Shown piece after piece: positions 43,701-53,380 of a stretch of DNA of 64,000 nucleotides. The notes beneath the pieces are model-generated. The model made no database searches. It was not told where the DNA came from and was given only the letters and a program-made list of their open reading frames with translations. A program made the translations under genes and the position numbers. The DNA is from Podospora pseudocomata (Eukaryota > Ascomycota > Sordariomycetes > Sordariales > Podosporaceae): NCBI RefSeq assembly GCF_035222375.1, contig NC_085888.1, forward strand, positions 1,674,001-1,738,000, written 5' to 3'. The stretch's first letter is position 1. Each line of letters opens with the position of its first letter.

Positions 43701-45505
43701 ATCCTTCGCCACACAGCTCCAGACTTGGTGCTGAGAATCACCGAACCATTTTCCCCGACACCAACCGAACAGACCCCGTCCTTACTGGCATTCCAGATCC
43801 GTTGAGGTGCCGTCACGGCGCCCTTGAGCTTGGACGGGTTCGTCGTCGATGTGGCCGGTGGGTTCGTTTCCATCTTGTGATCCAGATTCATGGTGAACAA
43901 ATCACCCCGTTTCGTCAACGCCGCAATGGTTTCTCCGCCCGAGGTGATGTAGCTGACCTGATTCCAACCTACTTCATGCCGATTTGACAATCTGAGATTG
44001 CCGATGTAGTCAAAGCTCGCGAATGGGAATTTGACAATATGATAACCATAGCCCGTGAAGATGCATACTGTATGGTTCTGCAGCAGGATGGTTGTCGCCT
44101 TGTCAATGGCGCTGACCATGACAATCGGCGACGAGAAAAGGGAAGCGGCCACCTTTCTAGGGGTTTGCTGGTGTTCAAGCGATCTCGAGTCAGCATCCAT
44201 CAAGGCCAGCTGGCCAAGATTCTTGCCCCAGCAGTAAAGCGATGCACCGGTGTGAGCAACCGAGTGTACCGATGAGGCAGCGACGCCAAGAACAACCTCC
44301 TTTTTCAAGGCACCAAAAACTTGACGAGGTATGGTGCTGATGGGCTCCTCGTCCTTCCTGGCCGGAGCAGGAAGCGCATACCCTAGCTGTGACTGGGCAT
44401 TGCTGCCCCAGGTCCACAAAGCACCCGTGTCATCAACAGCCATGGTGTGATTTTGTCCTAGAGCCACCTGGCCAACCCTGCGATCGACAAAGGGGCCCTG
44501 CACAGGAACGTAGGTGAAGCGCGTGTTCTCATCACCGAGACCCAGCCGGCCACCACGTCCAACACCGCAGATGTAAAGGTTAGAAACCGGATCTGTTGTT
44601 AGAACTGCACTGTGGAGCTTGGAGAGCACGACATCCTGAATCACCAATGGCCGGTTCAGGACCAAAGCAGGAATCTTGGACAGATCCTGTGACGCCGGTC
44701 GTTGGGCGCCGATTTCTTCGAGATACTCATTGTAAAATCGTTGCAGAAGGTGGTCTGGGCGGTTCAGAAACACTCGCTCGGGAAACTGACGATCGTCCTC
44801 GTCCCCAAAGCCCAAGGATAGGTTTCTGTTGCTTCCAAAGGCATACAGGTCTTCTCCGATGCCGTTCCGGTGACTCGCGGCTGTGATGCTCTCAACAGTT
44901 TCCTCCGGGTCATCACTATCCGACCCATCGTCAGCCACTTGGGCACTATCCCAATCCTTCAAATTACGTTCTCCAATCGTCGAGTTGTACAAGTCAAACG
45001 GACTGTTGCCTTCGTGGTCCTTCGTCTTGATAAGCTGTCCCACTCGGTTCACCGAAACCATGTGCCCTGTCAAGTCGGCGCGTTCCTTTTCAAGAAGCAT
45101 CCTCGCAATGGAAATGTTGCCCGCATACAGAGCCCTGTGGAGCGCATTCCAGCCACTCTCCGGGTCCTGGGCGTAGATGTCAATGGCGGGGTGCCCGAGC
45201 AGAGCTTCGACAAAAGAAACGGCGTTTTCGGCGGTCGAGGAGGCTGCGCGCAGCAATATCGTCAGACCGGCATGGTCACGGCTGTTGACTTCGTTCCGAC
45301 CAAGCGATCCATTCCCATGCCCCTGAGTCTTGCGCGACTTTGGAGTCGGTCTCGGTGGCGTGCCATGGCCATGGCCAGGACTCCCCGCAGCCCCTATGTT
45401 CGAACTCCGCGCGGTATTCTGAGCGCTCTGGCCGGCGGGCGAGAGGAGGCGTCGAAACTTGTCGACATCGTCTTCCCAGTAGGATTTCCACAAGAGATGA
45501 GTCAT
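40718..45505 (-). CDS. Ankyrin / RCC1 / double-BTB protein, IBTK-like
   Basis: A single uninterrupted exon coding 1595 residues; the first ATG of the frame is at 45505 (MTHLLWKSYWEDDVDKFRRL). Domain order: ankyrin repeats at about 75-150 (GLTILLRAASS, GWNALHRALYAGNISIARML); RCC1-type repeats at about 215-440 (LYAFGSNRNLSLGFGDEDD, ICGVGRGGRLGLGDENT, LWTWGSNAQSQLGYA, YCWGKNLGQLAL); two BTB domains (about 735-850, with TVVCVSSAPELKIPVHSWLL, and about 880-1020, with DGTEVAVHSRFLCRRCPWFE and LQYLYADAG); and a long tail with SLEEIQQEQAFQEWWDAEEK near residue 1475, then a Gly/Arg-rich end. This order is that of the animal inhibitor of Bruton tyrosine kinase family, where the BTBs bind Cul3. Fungi lack Btk, so a Cul3 adaptor role is the likely shared function. 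The RGG-rich end may bind RNA. Confidence 0.9.
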   Translation of the reverse strand: MTHLLWKSYWEDDVDKFRRLLSPAGQSAQNTARSSNIGAAGSPGHGHGTPPRPTPKSRKTQGHGNGSLGRNEVNSRDHAGLTILLRAASSTAENAVSFVEALLGHPAIDIYAQDPESGWNALHRALYAGNISIARMLLEKERADLTGHMVSVNRVGQLIKTKDHEGNSPFDLYNSTIGERNLKDWDSAQVADDGSDSDDPEETVESITAASHRNGIGEDLYAFGSNRNLSLGFGDEDDRQFPERVFLNRPDHLLQRFYNEYLEEIGAQRPASQDLSKIPALVLNRPLVIQDVVLSKLHSAVLTTDPVSNLYICGVGRGGRLGLGDENTRFTYVPVQGPFVDRRVGQVALGQNHTMAVDDTGALWTWGSNAQSQLGYALPAPARKDEEPISTIPRQVFGALKKEVVLGVAASSVHSVAHTGASLYCWGKNLGQLALMDADSRSLEHQQTPRKVAASLFSSPIVMVSAIDKATTILLQNHTVCIFTGYGYHIVKFPFASFDYIGNLRLSNRHEVGWNQVSYITSGGETIAALTKRGDLFTMNLDHKMETNPPATSTTNPSKLKGAVTAPQRIWNASKDGVCSVGVGENGSVILSTKSGAVWRRIKRVKGKGASSANNISESKRNFKFQRVPYITKVATVRASAYGAFAAIREDSEVMKQQLAVDEQALWDDVAPLNCLEGFEASEDGESTQESRKFWENPDLEARLGDIAYEILRSPDLERDLAQHLATWGCRNEPLDTVVCVSSAPELKIPVHSWLLSARSSVLRRALSEFRGTGSYAHELFTVHKDDDDGSKTVVCLQGLDLLTLLNLVLFAYRDRVVPVWNYTRHAPALAYRYRQVRLEVMRLAVRLEMHNLEAAARLQVEPERCMDEDFRAALKGDRRRFFEDGDALLELDGTEVAVHSRFLCRRCPWFEGLFFGRSGGAWLAGRRQQEERIIRLDMKHIDSTAFGYVLQYLYADAGSELFDSAVCDTLDDFLDLVMEVMSTANYLMLDRLAQICQKVMGRFANIRNIAHFLNAIGPCSVTEFKDAGLEYICLQLETMLENHLLDELDEDLLLELDAVVRDNQLAHYPYLASYRAQLSSQLDDAGLAEDVLEERQVRVREMGFKVQKEEERKMGVVSGRTKFGSLEEGGLFTPTPDRVRKGRNEPFSPDLKAKGEQGDMMFDMEGEEEDDSSPINSPSLRSRKTGEVPAEDKIAPLGSSVKGKGKKVWMSLEQSSPPVNPYSAPSPAKPTLAATRPVDVGGTTPVKTGTPWGGAAAVLTEKLDLRGIIQSESPKSALSAGLAAQKVKEGGAPRPAQGKMSQKEKKRQQQAEKDAQLAMAASKAEQQSKNAWERAKDESASAAPWKLATIKGRGGPKPPAQPSPQLLPPAVKPVQTIRNASPDTRFAGQRSTPSSSAPKPPAVPAKKEEPLVPHSKNYIVPAHKLERDLMAGFTMEDIMQQEIRVKESVKEAAAKRSLEEIQQEQAFQEWWDAEEKRMREEEGRRLGGVGAGGSKKEGGNKRGRGGRRGGGGGGEGERGEKARGVGEGNARGGGGGRGKRGGGGGGGEGGKGEKGGGGAGPSRENRGRGRGRGGRREQSGTSGPAAAVAVGEGC

Positions 45506-46758
45506 TAGCAGTCGATGATGGCTGAGGCCGGCCGCGAGAGTCCTCCAGGCGCTTCGATGTTTGCGCACCTCGCTGTGGTCTCTGTGGATCACGGCTTTTT
45601 TAAAGGTGCTGTGTAGAAGCGCAAGAAAGACGTCCCCCGGAAACGTGCGTTGATGTCTCGGTCAATGGCCCTCGTCAGAAACACAATGCTGAGTGAGAAT
45701 TTCGCTGCAAGTGGCAACTTCGGCGCAATGACGCGGATACTTTGGGAGCTCGGTCAGATATGGGACGCGCGGGTGCGGTAAGGGTCGAGTATGTCGATGT
45801 TTGTTGCAGTGTCTCTCGAATTTGGTGAGTGTCTGGTCGAAAATAGGAGTCGGCGACGCGGTGGCTACGAGGTGTCTAGGAAAAGGAGATGACAAATGGC
45901 AAATTGCTGGGGAATAATGCCTCCGTGAATCGTGTGCGCAACCATCATCTTGATAACCCCGCGCCAGTGCCGGGCAGCCCCCTGGTCGGGAATGTGCCAC
46001 TATCCAGCCAATCGGGTGCCATGCTTCAGGGTCATGTTCCAAGCTCTCGCCATCAAGAGCCTGCAACCGCTACAATAGGTAATCACTGCTGGTACTAACC
46101 TATGCCTGTCGGTCTGTAGCATTGGAAACGTGCGGCTGGTCCACACAACTTGTCGGTTCTTGTCCATGCATGTCAAGATCTAGTCTGGCGGGGCATTCTT
46201 GATGGCGCTTGTGGGAGCTGGGGGAGCTTTGGGTGATGAGGTCTGTGCTGATGACTGATCCAATCCAATGGCTGATGGATGTCCCAGCTCTGCGGTGTCA
46301 CTGGATGCAGCAGAGAAATGCAGACGATCCGATGCATTCAGCCTCTTCCCTTGACGATAGCTTAGAGATATATGACATTATTCTATGCCGGTAGTCAAAA
46401 CATAGATGAGGTTATATAGGTCACTCGAAAACAGTTCAACATTAGGTAATCCCACCAAACATCCAAACCCCCCTGTCGCGATGTGAGGCTGGGATGAGCC
46501 TCCGATGTCGTTCCCCCCGCGTGGGTTTGGCTGTGAAAATGTGGGGTGGCAGCCCGCCGCATCCAGAACCACACTTCGGCGTTGCGTGTAGCGCTCTCCG
46601 GTCGGTTACTGAGTTCGGGTTGTAGTAGCAGTCAACGACACCTTTTTTTTTCGCTTCACATTTTCTTCGTGATACCCTTTTTTTAATTTTTTCCATTTCA
46701 CTCGTAGCCAGCCTGCAGCCGTTCCCGCACCACCGTCCACCCCCAACACATCTCCACA
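45506..46758. promoter_or_regulatory. Divergent promoter region (BTB gene / ODC carrier)
   Basis: 1.25 kb between two genes transcribed apart. C/T-rich runs with T9 and T7 tracts (46642-46686) lie just upstream of the ODC start, typical of a fungal core promoter. No separate gene was seen. Confidence 0.5.
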
Positions 46759-48029
46759 ATGGCGTCCGAAAAGGCCCCCCTCCCGTTTGTCTACACCTTC
46801 ATGGCTGGTGAGTTGCTGCTGCCGTCCGGCCCATCCGCCAAAAACAACTCAGCCAAGACCCAAGACCGAGAGATGCTGACCATGACTGCCCACCACAGGC
46901 GCCATCGCCGGCGTGTCGGAGGCAAGTTGTTGTAACAAACCATACTCTAGTCAATTGGCCTGCTAACATGCAAGCACACATAGATTTTGGTCATGTAAGT
47001 TGCTCTGACGCCTGCTGGTCGCGTGCCCCACGATGCTAACCGCAGCCCTACTTCCCCAGGTACCCCCTTGACGTTGTCAAGACCAGAGTGTAAGACCAAG
47101 CATACACATATACGACACCAATCCTGCCCGGCAAGCTGACAAGAGAGGATCAGACAACTCCAAACCGGCAAGGCCGCCGCCGGCGCCGACACCTACAATG
47201 GCATGTTCGACTGCTTCTCCAAGATCATCCGCAACGAGGGGTATGCGCCAAGTTCTTTTTCATAATGAGAAGACACCATGACCGGACCCCGTTAACACTC
47301 CCCCTTCTCCCCAGCTTTTCCCGCCTCTACCGCGGCATCACCGCCCCCATCCTCATGGAGGCCCCCAAGCGCGCCACCAAGTTCGCCGCCAACGACAAGT
47401 GGGGCAAGTTCTACCGTGAGCTCTTCGGCCAAACCCAAATGACCCAATCCCTCTCCGTCCTCACCGGCGCCTCCGCCGGCGCCACCGAGTCCTTCGTCGT
47501 CGTCCCCTTCGAGCTCGTCAAGATCCGCCTCCAAGACAAGGCCTCGGCCGGCCGGTACAACGGCATGATCGACGTCGTCATGAAGACGGTCCGCAACGAG
47601 GGCATCCTCGCCATGTACAACGGCCTCGAGTCCACCCTCTGGCGCCACATCCTCTGGAACGCCGGCTACTTTGGCTGCATCTTCCAGGTCCGCCAGCTCA
47701 TCCCAAAGGCCGAGACGAAGCAGGGCCAGATGACAAACGACATCATCGCCGGCTCCGTCGGCGGCACCGTCGGCACCATCCTCAACACCCCCATGGACGT
47801 CGTCAAGTCCAGGATCCAAAACACCGTCAAGGTCGCCGGCCAGACGCCAAAGTACAACTGGGCCTGGCCTGGCGTCGCCACCATCGCCAAGGAGGAAGGG
47901 TTCGGCGCTCTGTACAAGGGCTTTGTTCCCAAGGTTCTCCGTCTCGGCCCTGGCGGCGGCATCCTCCTGGTCGTGTACACTGGGGTGATGGACTTTTTCC
48001 GCAACATGAGGGAGGCCAAGGGTCTTTAA
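46759..48029 (+). CDS. odc1: Mitochondrial 2-oxodicarboxylate carrier
   Basis: Inner-membrane exchanger of 2-oxoadipate and 2-oxoglutarate (yeast Odc1/Odc2 family), linking lysine metabolism and the citric acid cycle across the membrane. Six exons: 46759-46807, 46899-46921, 46984-46994, 47060-47089, 47154-47240 and 47315-48029, giving 304 residues. Three carrier repeats are each marked by the signature PxDxxK: YPLDVVKTRV, VPFELVKIRL and TPMDVVKSRI. The start MASEKAPLPFVYTFMAGAIAGVSE and the family-specific RLYRGITAPILMEAPKRATKFA settle the subfamily. Exon 3 is only 11 nt (ATTTTGGTCAT) and the intron before it begins with GC (GCAAGT) and ends in AG; both introns around it have perfect GCTAAC branch sites. 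Without this microexon the conserved SEILVMYPLDVVKTR could not be assembled. Confidence 0.96.
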
Positions 48030-48445
48030 ATTGGTCTTTTTGTGAAGCACGCACGCAGCGCTATGAGTTCAAAAAACGGAGAATGAAAAAGGGATGATAG
48101 ATACCCCCAGGGTGGCAAGCGGCAAACGGTGGTGGCGGGCGCAATAGTTTTTACCAACTGCCCATATTTTCCATACAATTTTCCTGTACATACACAATAC
48201 ATCTAGAGATAAAGATTCGCACAAAGAGGCTAGAAAGCACACCCAAAAAGGGGGTTTGAATTTGGATATTTTGCGTAGACAAAATCGTATGTTTTGGAAT
48301 GCTGTGATCATTGCAATAGTGTTTTCCGTGAGAGTGTTATGCTATATAAAGGAACAAAAAAGAAGGGGTGGTAAAATTGATCAGAACAATTGTTATTCTG
48401 GGCAAAAGAAATGTGTGACTTCCCAGTAACAGGACGGAGTTATGA
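48030..48445. other. 3' region of ODC and tRNA flank
   Basis: 416 bases, AT-rich, with the ODC 3' end. An A4 run at 48404-48407 (TTTT on the minus strand) is the nearest possible terminator for the tRNA. No gene. Confidence 0.6.
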
Positions 48446-48517
48446 TGCCCACAGCCAGAATCGAACTGACGACCTCATCATTACTAGTGATGCGCTCTAC
48501 CACTGAGCCATGCGGGC
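48446..48517 (-). tRNA. tRNA-Thr (anticodon AGT), second copy
   Basis: Identical over all 72 bases to the copy at 31030-31101: same acceptor stem, anticodon loop CTAGTAA and discriminator A. The flanks differ completely, so only the gene itself is shared. Same strand as the first. Confidence 0.97.
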
Positions 48518-49409
48518 TTTTGTTTGGTGATTTAATGAAGACCCTCTCCGGCAGTTACCCCTATCTGCTGGTGCCAAAAAAATTTTTCGTTGTTCGAACA
48601 GACAATCGTAAGAGAACAGGTAAAGGAATCACCTTGTTGTTATTGTTGTTGTTGTTTTTGCTGTTTGTCAGTTTGATGGTTTTGGTGTCTGTGGTGGGGA
48701 ACTCACCCTGGAAGGACAAAGCACAAGGGTGGTGAGCAAAAATTGCAACTGACTGAAGAAGGGCATCTCCGTAATGTCATCGATCAGGATAGGATTGACA
48801 ACCAGCCCAGTGGATTTCCCAGCTTGGTTGAGCCTCGGCCTTCTCAGTCGGAATGTAACAAAATGCGTCTTCCCAAGATTTGAATTCATGGTATATAGAT
48901 AATAGGATGGATATGTGTGCAAAATGCTTGAACGACAAACAGGCATATGCCCATTAGCCATCGCGATTCGAATGTCAGTCTCCTCGAAACAACAGCAGTG
49001 GTATCAACAACTCAGCAAGCTCCCGCACTACACCAAGCCATTGTTCCCTGTCATCTCTCCCACGTCTTCACAATTCTCGCCTTCTCCCGAATCGGCATCA
49101 ACCAAGTCCGTTTACTCCCTGCCAAAAGCCCTCCACAACCGGCTCTAGCATGCCCCCTTCCACTAGGCAAAGACGGTGTAGCAGCAATGCCAAAAAGGTC
49201 GTGCCATGGAGGGCGATAGGGCCCGATATCTCGTCGCCATCCAGCTTGGCCACATTCAACCATTTCTCGACTTCCACATTACCGGTAAATGCGTCGTTGT
49301 TGGAAATCTGACAGACCCGGCTCGGCTTCGCCTCCTCCAACGGGCGGCTTCCTCCTAGTTAACCACCAACGTGGCGTCCCTTCAACACTCATCCACCCCT
49401 CCTATCCTC
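48518..49409. other. Intergenic between tRNA-Thr and the zinc-finger gene
   Basis: About 0.9 kb with a TTG-rich simple stretch at 48633-48668 and only short open frames. The 3' end of the zinc-finger gene lies at its right edge. Confidence 0.55.
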
Positions 49410-52400
49410 TCACCCCAAGCCCTGACCACCCACAAACTTTCCCAACGGTGTCCGATCCCTCGGTTTCTCAATCAGATCCCCATACCCGTCCAGCCCTGCC
49501 GCCATAATCCTCAAAATCTCAAAGATATGCGCCCCCTTGAACGTTTCCGCCCACAGCCTCACTACCGCACAAGCTAGCTGTCGAAGCTTTGTGCTATCCG
49601 TCGAAGCAGAAGCATTCATGTCGATCGAACGGGACTGGTGATGGCCCCCGCCGTGGTGATTAGCCGACGACGAAGCTCCTCCATTCCCGCCACCCAACGA
49701 AGGATCAATCGGCACGGCGAATTCTGTCTCGTCGAGCATCCGGCAAACCATGTCCAAAACATGTTTCTCCTCCACTGACAGAGGTTGGTCGGCCGGGCCT
49801 ATGGCGGAGAGCGTCAAGAGCCACTTGGAAAGAAGGATGGCGCATTCGAGGTTGCACACTATTCCACTCGGTTAGTACCACTTCATATCAGAGTCAAACC
49901 GAAGAAACACCTACAAGAATGCTGCATACTCCACTCCAAACTCTTCGTCCTCGCCACATAGTTCACCCCTACCTTCACCAAATGGGCCAGCGCATGCACA
50001 GCCGGTACCACCGCTCCGTTCAGCCTCTTGTTTCTCACCAACAGCGGTGCGTCACTGAACGCTGACGCAATCAAAACATGATCCCTCGTCTCCAGACTCC
50101 GGCTGGGGCTCAGGTCGGTGTAAAGCCTGATGTACGCTAGCCTCAACAGCGCTGCCGAGTTGAAAGCCACTGGTCCGCCAGAAAAGTTGTCTGCCGATGC
50201 CGGTCCTCCTGATTCGTTCGTTCTGATCTGCCGATGCTGCTCTACTCCGGTCTGCCACACCCGCAAAGCGTGAGTAACGTCTTCGACGTCTTCCGGCTTC
50301 ATCCCCCGTCGAAAGTCGTATGGCGAGAGGCTGGTAAACGATGTCTGCTTGAGAAGGAAGATATGCTGAATGAGAGCGTGGATGAGAACATAGTTTCCGA
50401 GCGAGGTAAGCGGTGGAGGTGGAACTTGAGACGAGCGGTTGAGAAGCCTCATAAACGCGTCTTGCAGGGTGATGTCGACAAATTGGCAGGTCTGGCGTGC
50501 TTCTTGCCACTGCCAGCTTGTCTCTGCCCTCCATAGTCGAGACGGGCTGGGCAGGAAGAGGTGAACATCGGATGTTAGTAACATTGGCGGGGTGTTGTAA
50601 GCGATGCTGCAGAGATTGAAGAAGCAAAATGCGACAAGCTTCGTGCGAGTGGCCGATTCATGTCGGACCCAGGTCTCGTGGTCAACTGTCTGTTGGTTAG
50701 ACTCCGCGACCAGTCCCTCCTCCCGGACTAGCACAGCGAGTTGGCTCTGCAAGCCAAGGGCTTCCTGGAGGATGGCTTTGGGGCCCCAGAGCCCAACCGA
50801 AAACAGCAAAAGGATAGCTTGGATGGTCTCAAGACGGGCGTGTGGAGTGTTTGGAGAACTGGAGTGTTTGTTAGCAAACTTCAGACCAGATGCAGGGAAG
50901 GGATCATTACTAAGGCTCTCTGTGCGTCTCCTGAGTCATGGGGCGGTCTTGATGTACTGACGGAAACGAGTGCCTGAAACCGGAGCTTGGGGAGGGTCGA
51001 GTTGAGTGCGGGCTGTAGGCGGCTGGCGTCGGAAGCAATCCATGTACCTCATGGCTATGTCTTCGGCGAATCTGTTCCAGGGCCACAGCCTTTGCAGCAT
51101 ACCACAGGGCATGGCCGCGGTTTGTTTCAAAACGATACTGAGCTCCCACCGCAAGGACGGCCAGCAAGAGCTCGGGTGCCAAATCTATGGGTGCCAGGCT
51201 TGGTAAATGGAGAAAAGGTAGGTGTTCGTGGAACCCACTGATGTATCCGTCGAGAAACCTGTTGAGAGTATGTCGAGATGGAAACACAAAGTCGTTGGGA
51301 AGCACCGACGAAAACTCATCCAGCCTGTTTTTGACGGCGATATGATTCGCTCCGGCAATTCTCCAGTTGGGAGCCTGCATCCCATCTTCATGCATCCTTG
51401 AACCGTCATTTGGATCTCGGGCATCAGGCTGCAGTGACGGGAATCGAGACGGGAAGGCAGAAGCAGGCTTCGACGGCCCACGCATGTCGCCCCCTAGACG
51501 AGACCACGATCCGAAACCTTGGTCCATTTCGAGCCCTGGTGGGAGGAAATGCTGCGTCCCATAATCATCCAAAAACAAATTGTAATCCTCAAAAGGGGCC
51601 GGCTGGGTCTGGTATACACCCGACATGACACCCGGGTCCTGCTCCCGAACACGATCCCCGTAAGGGTTACTGTCGTGATACGTTTTCACCGGAGCAAGCG
51701 GCGGCGGAGGCGGCTGGTGGTCCGAGATGCCGGACATCATGGATGGCTGCATGTTGCTGACTTCGCCGGCCGAAGCAAGATGCGTAGCTGCGTCAGATAA
51801 GAGGTCGAGATTGCAGGCTGGCGCCCGTGCTGACATGCGCGGGTCAGGGGCGATCGGCGAGACAACGGTAGGCTGCAAGACTTCCTGTCGATACATTTGA
51901 TGCGGTGGTGGTTGCGGTTGCTGCTGCTGCTGCTGCTGCGGTTGCGGTTGCATACCGAGCATCTTGACATCACCATGGTCATCAACAGGTCCCATGCCAG
52001 CGCCCGCCGTCGAGGGCTTCCGCGGTCTGTGGCCACCGCCATCTCTGTTGCTAGCCGCCTCGTTGGAATGGACAAGCTTATGGTGACGGGAGAGCAAATC
52101 TCTGATGTCCATGTCAGTATGCTATGCTTTCTCGAAGACGGGAGGCAGGTCGGTGCGACGCCGACGGGGCAGACACGATGCGGTGATGTTGAGACTGGGA
52201 GGTGACCTGAAGGGCATAGGGCATGGAGCATGGGGCATGGGGCATGGGGCATGGGGCATGGGGGTGCTGAGGGGGGTAGTGTGAACCCACGTCCCACGCG
52301 CGCCAAATGCATGCAGTTGCGGCAACAGAAGCATACGAGCGAGGTCACCAGGACAGCGGCCCAGCAGAAGCTACCAAGCAGCCACACTGAGGGGTCCTGA

Positions 52401-52709
52401 ATAGTGGGATAAAAGATAGTGAGCAGCTTACCGTCGTCCAAAGTGCTTTCCACACCTAGGCCACTCGCAGGAAAAGGGCTTTTCCTTGGTGTGAGTCCTT
52501 TCGTGCCTCTGAACATGTTCCACGCGCCTAATACAGAAGGTAACGTAAGTCAATATGCGACACTTGTTAGGTCCCAGGTAGAGCGGTACCGACCTGAAGC
52601 ATTTGCTACAGTACTTGCACGGCAGCGTCTTGGGCTTCTGCTGCCGGGTTTCCCCATTCTCGTCGGCAGTGGCTGGGGCGGGAGTCTCGATGGATTGTAG
52701 GGGGCGCAT
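49410..52709 (-). CDS. C2H2 zinc-finger transcription factor with fungal TF domain
   Basis: Nuclear regulator of 914 residues from five exons (minus): 52594-52709, 52432-52527, 50962-52101, 49915-50858 and 49410-49858; phases all close. Two adjacent C2H2 fingers at about residues 31-80: CKYCSKCFRRVEHVQRHERTH and CEWPRCGKHFGRRDLLSRHH, the second split by an intron. A proline/glutamine-rich middle follows, and from about residue 300 a fungal-specific transcription-factor domain (NRFLDGYISGFHEHLPFLHL, LLLAVLAVGAQYRFETNRGH, LWGPKAILQEALGLQSQLAV). This two-finger plus Fungal_trans layout is found in regulators such as AmdX-like and ADR1-like proteins; which target set it controls cannot be read here. 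Intron 2 is 330 nt and carries tandem heptamers. The start is the first ATG before the fingers. Confidence 0.9.
52212..52263. repeat. (GGGGCAT)n heptamer array in zinc-finger gene intron 2
   Basis: About seven copies of a GGGGCAT-type unit (some GGAGCAT) inside the 330-nt intron. Confidence 0.85.
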
Positions 52710-52928
52710 GGCGTGAAGGTACAGACAGCTTGTACTGTATACAGCAGGCCCGGTGGAGAGGGAGGAGAAAGCCACAAAGGCTGGAGAGTGTGGGGGAGGG
52801 GGAAAGGGGGAAGAAGAGGGGGGCGGTGGGAAGGGGGAGCTGGGGCCAAATAATTAGACGGCGAGGTTTGCGGGGTGCCGGTGCCGTGTCTGTGTCGGCG
52901 TGAGGGGAGGGACAGGAATGTGTTGGCC

Positions 52929-52963
52929 GGATCTGGATCTGGATCTGGATCTGGATCTGGATC
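52929..52963. repeat. (GGATCT)n hexamer repeat
   Basis: Nearly six perfect hexamers in the region just upstream of the zinc-finger gene start. Confidence 0.92.
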
Positions 52964-53345
52964 AAGCAGCACAAGACATGCTTGGTCCTGTTGCTTGTGT
53001 GTTGTGTGGTGTCGGTAGGATATCAGCCAGATGCTCTCCCCTGAATCCTGACCGGTTGCTTGCTTGCTGGCTGGACGTCACCCCTCTCTGATCCCTGAGA
53101 AATCACCACGCTTCAATCTTCAAAGATAAAGCAGGCCTTGGAGCAGCCCGACGTCAGATGACGACAAGGAAACAGTTCCGCAGAGATTGCGGGGGTGGGC
53201 GAGAAGTCGAACTGGGAACTGAGACGGTGTGCGGGAGCGGTGGGCCTGACTCGCTCGTGGGTGTACCGTTTCTCCTCCTCCTGTGGCGCAATCCTGGATT
53301 GGATAAAGGTGAATGTCAAGATTGCTGTAGCTGCTTGGAGGGTTT

Positions 53346-53380
53346 GGATGGATGGATGGATGGATGGATGGATGGATGGG
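53346..53380. repeat. (GGAT)n tetramer repeat
   Basis: About eight to nine GGAT units, 0.65 kb upstream of the zinc-finger start. Confidence 0.92.

Noticed and set aside
42470-43987. Plus-strand frames of about 245 codons opposite the BTB gene
   Set aside because: They lie antisense to the clearly conserved BTB exons and are rich in Arg/Pro/His, typical of reversed GC-rich coding sequence.
47292-48050. A 252-codon minus-strand frame over the ODC carrier
   Set aside because: It is a shadow of the strongly biased carrier exon; the product is low-complexity and unsupported.
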